A DNA stretch of 64,000 bases, from the NCBI RefSeq assembly GCF_034350045.1, contig NZ_CP133781.1, forward strand, positions 5,134,501-5,198,500. Direction: 5' to 3'. Positions 61,501-64,000 of the stretch are shown one piece after another (position 1 is the stretch's first letter; every line of letters begins with the position of its first letter). The notes below the pieces were generated by a model. That model had not been told where the DNA came from and made no database searches. It saw nothing but the letters and a program-made list of their open reading frames with translations. Source of the DNA: Pseudomonas sp. CCI4.2. Lineage in GTDB: Bacteria; Pseudomonadota; Gammaproteobacteria; Pseudomonadales; Pseudomonadaceae. The position numbers and the translations under genes were made by a program.

Positions 61501-61972
61501 AGCTGCTCAATCCCGCCGTCGGGAAACCGACTGTCGGCGCAACTGACCCACCCACTTCCGTTAGCAATACAAAGGAGTGCCCGCCCCCTTGCTCGCCAGG
61601 AACACCATTGACGGTGGGACCTGCGGCGGTTGGATCAGCGACTTTGGTCGGGTCATCACCGGCCGCGATGGCGCGTTGCAATTCTTGCACATCGGTCAAC
61701 TGCGCCTGGCTCGGCGCCATCGTGTCCGGAGTGTCGATGTGTGTTGCATGGTTGGCCAGAATTTCGGGGGTCAGCGGCATGCTGCTGTCTCGCCCCAACG
61801 TCAGTTCGCCACCGTCCGCAAGGTGCACGGCAACAGCACCTAGGGGTCCGGTTTGCAGCTGCTCGCCTGCGAACACCCGATCACCTGCTACTAAAGCACG
61901 GCGGGCCCCATCACCTGCCACCGCGAAGACTTCACCCACAACGTGCGTGATGGTACCGATCAACTTGGCCAT
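55589..61972 (-). CDS. large RTX adhesin with retention module (LapA-type)
   Basis: A 2127-residue type I secreted surface adhesin. The N-terminal retention module (about 1-110, 'AKLIGTITHVVGEVFAVAGD') ends with a TAAG motif (residues 115-118), the kind cut by the LapG protease. Then come several T1SS-143/VCBS-like repeats with ~247-residue spacing (about 150-1300), a von Willebrand A domain (about 1325-1515, MIDAS DVSSS), a linker, and RTX nonapeptides (about 1880-2015, 'GGDGDDVLQAGSGNNELFGDNGND') with a C-terminal secretion signal. ATG at 61972 has GGAGGAG upstream. The divergent TolC-like and ABC genes are the exporter. It is much smaller than LapA, so it may be a second adhesin. Confidence 0.9.
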   Translation of the reverse strand: MAKLIGTITHVVGEVFAVAGDGARRALVAGDRVFAGEQLQTGPLGAVAVHLADGGELTLGRDSSMPLTPEILANHATHIDTPDTMAPSQAQLTDVQELQRAIAAGDDPTKVADPTAAGPTVNGVPGEQGGGHSFVLLTEVGGSVAPTVGFPTAGLSSSAIFPEGQVATLPDNGSGTPAVVVAPPDTSISIVGLDVSGGELTVNEANLPLGSASNPSALTQSASFTINAADGVKGLTIGGVSVITNGTASGFPQAIDTGLGNTLTVTGYNPVTGVVTYTYTLNGAETHSPGDGANNLIDHLPVVATNNDGNVATGSVDVNITDDVPTAINDSNPGTATENLITLAGNVLTNDIQGADRIPTGPIVAGTFVGTYGTLVLAVDGTYTYTLNPNNPGFVALHGGNGNGTETFTYTLKDADGDTSQANLVLQIHNNDNGVIIAGLNGEGTDATVYEKNLATGSSPDATALTQNGTFTVTANDGVQSLSIGGLNVVVAGVASGVGQSLTTGLGNTLTITGYNAGTGVVSYSYTLNGADTHPTGNGANSLTEHFAVVSTDTGGSVGNASLNVSVVDDVPTAINDSNPGTATENLITLAGNVLTNDIQGADRIPTGPIVAGTFVGTYGTLVLAVDGTYTYTLNPNNPDFVALHGGNGNGTETFTYTLKDADGDTSQANLVLQIHNNDNGVIITGLNGEGPDDTVYEKNLATGSSPDATALTQNGTFTVTANDGVQSLSIGGLNVVVAGVASGVGQSLTTGLGNTLTITGYNAGTGVVSYSYTLNGADTHPTGNGANSLTEHFNVVATNNDGDTSNASLNVNVIDDVPTAHGDSNPYSATETNPVLMGNVLINDVQGADRIASGPIVGGTFAGTYGTLVLETDGSYTYTLNPHDADFIALHGGANGTEVFTYTLKDADGDTSQANLVLTIHNNGQPVTVDGLNVCGGELTVYEKNLSNGSSPNAAALTQHGEFVVHAPDGLQSLNVGGINVVSGGVVQGFPGSVSTVIGSLLTVTGYNAQTGVVSYSYTLQHNALQADDNGANSISEHFTVVATDSDGSSASGVIDVNVVDDVPTAHADTVGVVEGGTVSGNVLINDVMGADGPGAGGPVVGVRAGGDTSQAAYGGLGASIDGVYGTLVLDASGNATYHSNQDSVGHSGAHDVFTYSIRDADGDVSTTTLTINVSDSCLKAVSAQGVTVFENALDLTQSGHDLAPGTVIGSTPDSPAETASGTLVGAVSGAVGAVSFSLVGSADGTLVGQYGEIHLNGDGTYTYTLTSAPKTSPVANDGANVEHEIFTYQATDASGNSVSNSLVINIVDDVPTAVSSERTSTVVGVDSNVLLIIDVSSSMADASGVSGLSRLDLEKQAISTLLDKYQDLGDVKVQIVTFSDSAADKTPVWVDVSAAKAIIGTLTAGGETNYDAAVAAAKQAFPTDGAIAGAQNVAYFLSDGNPTIGENLSPSDEAAWKAFLNSNDIKAYAIGLGSGITNTYLDPLAYDGSTHTDTNAVLVTDLSALNSVLSGTVQSTPITGSLMTGGTFGADGGFIKAIVVDGTSYLYDPKANNGQGGLSVSGTSHGTFDSSTHSATVASNDGGTLVVDMDNGQYTYTPPKIGSTAVTETFGFVASDNDGDTAGANLVVHVNPSAAPVAVAVADVAVALADNVITNILSPTLTVAAQLLLANNTDSNGDKLTTTSTTFTTGWAAKGADFTATNANAINFASTSNSSANQLKTVERSDFFNSASALTALVVLNGYLGATNAEAANAQDTYTVTLHKGETVTLNNSQDDSHVSTQWQDGNGVLSTIADGHSFTATDDGVYHLHVTNIVNTSGATSATGDENYQLQLTVNYAGAQDVTADSHGSYTVTDSHGGTSVADVALHYQAGDTVQGTNHNDILIGGPGDVHLHGGDGDDVLQAGSGNNELFGDNGNDVLISGPGNDLLDGGAGNNTASYVNATAGVHVDLSITTAQNTLGAGTDTLVNIQNLIGSHFNDTLIGDGGDNIINGGLGNNTLTGGGGNDTFKWDQGNVGHDLVTDFSIGVDKLDLSQLLQGDNSSSASLDDYLHFKVTGAGASVVTTIEVNPIVGQAPTQTIDLAGVDLANHYGVTPGSGGMVASGHDTASIITGMISDHSLKVDTV
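59598..61005. repeat. tandem 741-base repeats within the adhesin gene
   Basis: 59598-60264 and 60339-61005 are nearly identical over about 667 bases at an offset of 741 (247 codons). Further, more diverged copies extend towards 58700 and towards 61500. High identity between two units points to recent duplication or gene conversion, so repeat number may vary between strains and assembly may collapse here. Confidence 0.85.
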
Positions 61973-62451
61973 ATCCACTCCTCCGTTACCGACGTCTGTC
62001 GGCTATTGGATCTGTAAAAACGCCGGACTTTAAAAAGCGGCTTTCTTACAAATCCCGAACTAAACGTTACATATCGACCGAAAACCGTTCACAAAAAGCA
62101 ACGCAATATCACTAGGCCAGCAGCAAAGTGACAATAAACCGTCACCTCGTATAACCTTGTTTTTGACCCTTTTTACACTTTCATTTTATTTTTTTAATCG
62201 TATTTGAAGTTTGCTTGAAATCGACTAAAACCCCTATGGCGCTAGCGATAAAGCGTTTTAAGAGTTGAACAATGTCCGTAAATCAGAACGACGCATAAGT
62301 TTTTTTTGGCATAAACGTTATGAAAAAATCGTCTTAACGGAGCGTCAAAAACTTCTTAACCCTGTTGTTACAATTCTGATACGGTTTTAGCAGTGTTTTT
62401 CGCCAATTTATTGGCGACGATGACACTTCATTGAGTTATAGGGAGAAGTAC
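61973..62451. promoter_or_regulatory. divergent regulatory region of adhesin and exporter genes
   Basis: A 479-base, AT-rich segment with T and A tracts (62158-62205, 62298-62335). It contains GTGAC-AATAAACC-GTCAC (62128-62145), similar to FleQ boxes, and a perfect 16-base palindrome CGCCAAT-TT-ATTGGCG (62401-62416) 35 bases before the TolC-like start. No gene is seen. The intrinsic curvature expected from the A/T tracts fits a controlled promoter. Confidence 0.5.
62128..62145. promoter_or_regulatory. candidate FleQ-type box
   Basis: GTGAC-N8-GTCAC inverted repeat whose core GACAATAAACCGTC agrees at ten of fourteen positions with the pel-type FleQ box GTCAATAAATTGAC. It is about 155 bases upstream of the adhesin start. 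FleQ with c-di-GMP is known to regulate Lap-type adhesins in pseudomonads. Confidence 0.4.
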
Positions 62452-63810
62452 ATGCGCGTTTTAAACCCCCTCTGCAGCGCAATTTTGTTAGCAATGACCT
62501 GTGCAAATGCTCAAGCCATGTCAATCACCGAGGCGATACAAAGCACTATCCAATATCACCCGGAGATTCACTCCAATTCGAACAATCGACTGGCCGCAAA
62601 TGAAGACGTCAAAATTGCCAAGGGCGGGTACCTGCCGACTGTGGATTTAGTTGCCGGGTACGGCCGTGAGGGCACCGACAGCCCCACCAGCCGAGCGCTG
62701 ACCGGTAACAACGGTAGAGAGACGCTCAACTACACCCAGTCTGAGCTGCGGTTGCGGCAAATGCTGTTCGATGGGTTCAATACACCCAACGAAGTTCAAC
62801 GCACCCAGTCGGTGGTTAACTCCCGTGCCTATTACGTTCAAGGCGTATCGGAAGATGTCGCGTTGCGCGCCATCGAGGTGTACCTCGATGTGCTGAAGCG
62901 GCGAGAACTGTTGACCCTTGCCAAGAACAACCTTCAAGCGCACCTGCGTATCAATGATCAGATCGGCTTACGCAGCACCCGGGGTGTAGGCACCAATGCC
63001 GACCTCGACCAATCCAAAGCCCGTCGCGCCTTGGCAGAAGATAACTTCTATACCGCTCAGGTAGACCTGGCTGATGCAGAGGCGAACTTCTTCAGTGCCG
63101 TGGGCCGTATGCCCGACGAGCTGGAGACCCCGCCGACCATCAAAGGCCAAGTGCCGGTCAACTTGGTGGATGCCCAGCACTCGATGCTGGAAAACAACCC
63201 GTACTTGAAGTCAGCCCAAGCCGACGTGCAATCAGCAGAAAGCCAATACGAAGTCGCCAAATCACCGTTCTACCCGCGTTTCGATGCCGAGCTGGCAACC
63301 GGCGCCAACGAAAACTTGCAAGGCGAACCCGGCTACGACAATGAATGGCGCGCAGCCGTGGTGATGAATTACAACCTGTTCAACGGTAGCCGTGACAAGG
63401 CCCGCTTGCAGGGCGACGCATACCGCATCAATCAGTCCATGGACATTCGCGACAACGCCCTGCGCACGCTGAACGAAAACCTGTCGCTGGCCTGGCATGC
63501 CATGAATAACGCCCACGTCCAGACCCCCATCGCCCGGGAATATGCTGAAACCACGACCAAGGTTCGCGCGGCGTATCAGGATCAGTTCGGCCTCGGCCAG
63601 CGGACCCTGCTCGACTTGCTGGACAGTGAAAACGAACTGTTCAATGCCGCCCGCCGCTACACCGAGGTGCGTTACACCGAGGAGTACTCCATGTATCGCG
63701 TGCTAGCGACCACTGGCGATTTGTTGCGTCAATTGCGCGTGGTGTTACCCGCCGAAGCCGTGGCGCTCTCGGACGTCAAAAGCGAAGCCCATTTGCCCGA
63801 ACTGAAATGA
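62452..63810 (+). CDS. TolC-family outer-membrane protein of the adhesin exporter (LapE-like)
   Basis: A 452-residue outer-membrane channel protein. Signal peptide (about 1-22, ends NAQAM), then the two OEP repeats: 'SITEAIQSTIQYHPEIHSNSN', 'GGYLPTVDLVAGYGREGTDSP', 'ALRAIEVYLDVLKRRELLTLAKNN' and 'GQRTLLDLLDSENELFNAARRY'. It is close to the AggA/LapE group paired with type I ABC exporters. GGGAG precedes the ATG at 62452. It is followed directly by the ABC exporter gene and divergent from the adhesin. Confidence 0.92.
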   Translation: MRVLNPLCSAILLAMTCANAQAMSITEAIQSTIQYHPEIHSNSNNRLAANEDVKIAKGGYLPTVDLVAGYGREGTDSPTSRALTGNNGRETLNYTQSELRLRQMLFDGFNTPNEVQRTQSVVNSRAYYVQGVSEDVALRAIEVYLDVLKRRELLTLAKNNLQAHLRINDQIGLRSTRGVGTNADLDQSKARRALAEDNFYTAQVDLADAEANFFSAVGRMPDELETPPTIKGQVPVNLVDAQHSMLENNPYLKSAQADVQSAESQYEVAKSPFYPRFDAELATGANENLQGEPGYDNEWRAAVVMNYNLFNGSRDKARLQGDAYRINQSMDIRDNALRTLNENLSLAWHAMNNAHVQTPIAREYAETTTKVRAAYQDQFGLGQRTLLDLLDSENELFNAARRYTEVRYTEEYSMYRVLATTGDLLRQLRVVLPAEAVALSDVKSEAHLPELK

Positions 63811-63835
63811 CGGTTGTCGTCCGGAGTAGCCTAAT

Positions 63836-64000
63836 TTGACCACCATGGAAAACGTGTCAGTTGACCCTCGGTTGAGCTTCGATGACCCCTTGCTTGATGG
63901 TCTATTGATTCTCTGCAAACTGCATGACTGCACTGTGAGTCGGGCCAGCCTGAGTGCTGGCCTGCCACTGAAGCAGCAGCGGTTGACCCTTGATCTGCTG
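63836..64000 (+). CDS. type I secretion ABC transporter (LapB-like), 5' part
   Basis: The first 55 codons only. The protein starts (M)TTMENVSVDPRLSFDDPLLDGL and continues 'LCKLHDCTVSRASLSAGLPL', resembling the degenerate C39-like N-terminal domain of LapB-type exporters; the ATPase and membrane parts lie beyond the window. Start: TTG 63836 has GGAG nine bases upstream, whereas the in-frame ATG at 63845 has it eighteen bases away, so the TTG is preferred but not proven. It follows the TolC-like gene by 25 bases. Confidence 0.75.
   Translation, partial: MTTMENVSVDPRLSFDDPLLDGLLILCKLHDCTVSRASLSAGLPLKQQRLTLDLL

Overview
The window is a chromosomal segment of a fluorescent-type Pseudomonas. The evidence is a syntenic set of Pseudomonas genes: rsmA/csrA-tRNA-Ser-tRNA-Arg behind lysC and alaS, the aot-argR-aru/ast arginine cluster, phhR/phhABC, the scp cluster, a cpx-type two-component system with an interposed cpxP-like gene, and fimV. 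Base composition is GC-rich with short REP-like palindromes between genes. No insertion sequence, prophage or CRISPR array is visible.

Layout. 1-3.9 kb: a truncated ABC permease gene, the magnesium transporter mgtE and a small secreted protein. 3.9-9.8 kb: two identical tRNA-Arg(ACG), tRNA-Ser(GCT), csrA, lysC, alaS and a threonine aldolase. 10-10.8 kb: an FMN riboswitch driving a type II lumazine synthase (RibH2-like). 10.9-23.3 kb: a minus-strand arginine regulon, in order of transcription aotJ-aotQ-aotM-aotP (uptake), argR (AraC-type activator), then astC-aruF-aruG-astD-astB-unknown-astE (arginine succinyltransferase pathway). Two promoters here share an ArgR-type operator at the same distance from the -10 box. 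23.7-31 kb: acsA, a DUF2790 protein, phhR and the divergent phhABC operon for phenylalanine and tyrosine catabolism. 31-32.8 kb: two small unknown proteins and an MFS transporter.

32.9-35.6 kb is the most unusual part. It holds a compact, AT-richer, fully overlapping minus-strand cassette. A 510-residue protein (LysM-like middle, glycine-rich hydrophobic C-terminus) is followed by a 128-residue membrane protein. Next comes a displaced second copy of only the hydrophobic C-terminal module, and then a paralogue of the 128-residue membrane protein. The layout is that of a polymorphic membrane-active toxin with immunity genes and an orphan toxin/immunity module. I cannot name the family.

35.7-43.1 kb: arfB, an unknown gene that may be a fragment, rluB, a DUF1289 protein, scpB-scpA-yciO-like-yciV, and divergently yciB and yciI. 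43.2-46.4 kb: a coiled-coil membrane protein, cpxR, cpxP-like and cpxA-like, with a strong terminator just before the kinase. 46.5-55.2 kb: a nitroreductase, an AraC-type regulator, an HD-domain protein, a SelT/SelW-type protein, fimV, a MarR regulator with a palindromic operator, recQ and a UPF0149/YecA protein. 55.6-64 kb: a 2127-residue RTX adhesin with an N-terminal retention module, a TAAG (LapG-type) cleavage motif, tandem repeats, a von Willebrand A domain and RTX repeats. It is divergent from a TolC-like outer-membrane protein and the start of a type I secretion ABC transporter. Together these form a Lap-type biofilm adhesin and its exporter.

All calls come from reading the sequence. 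No database search was run, and family names rest on recognised motifs and gene order.
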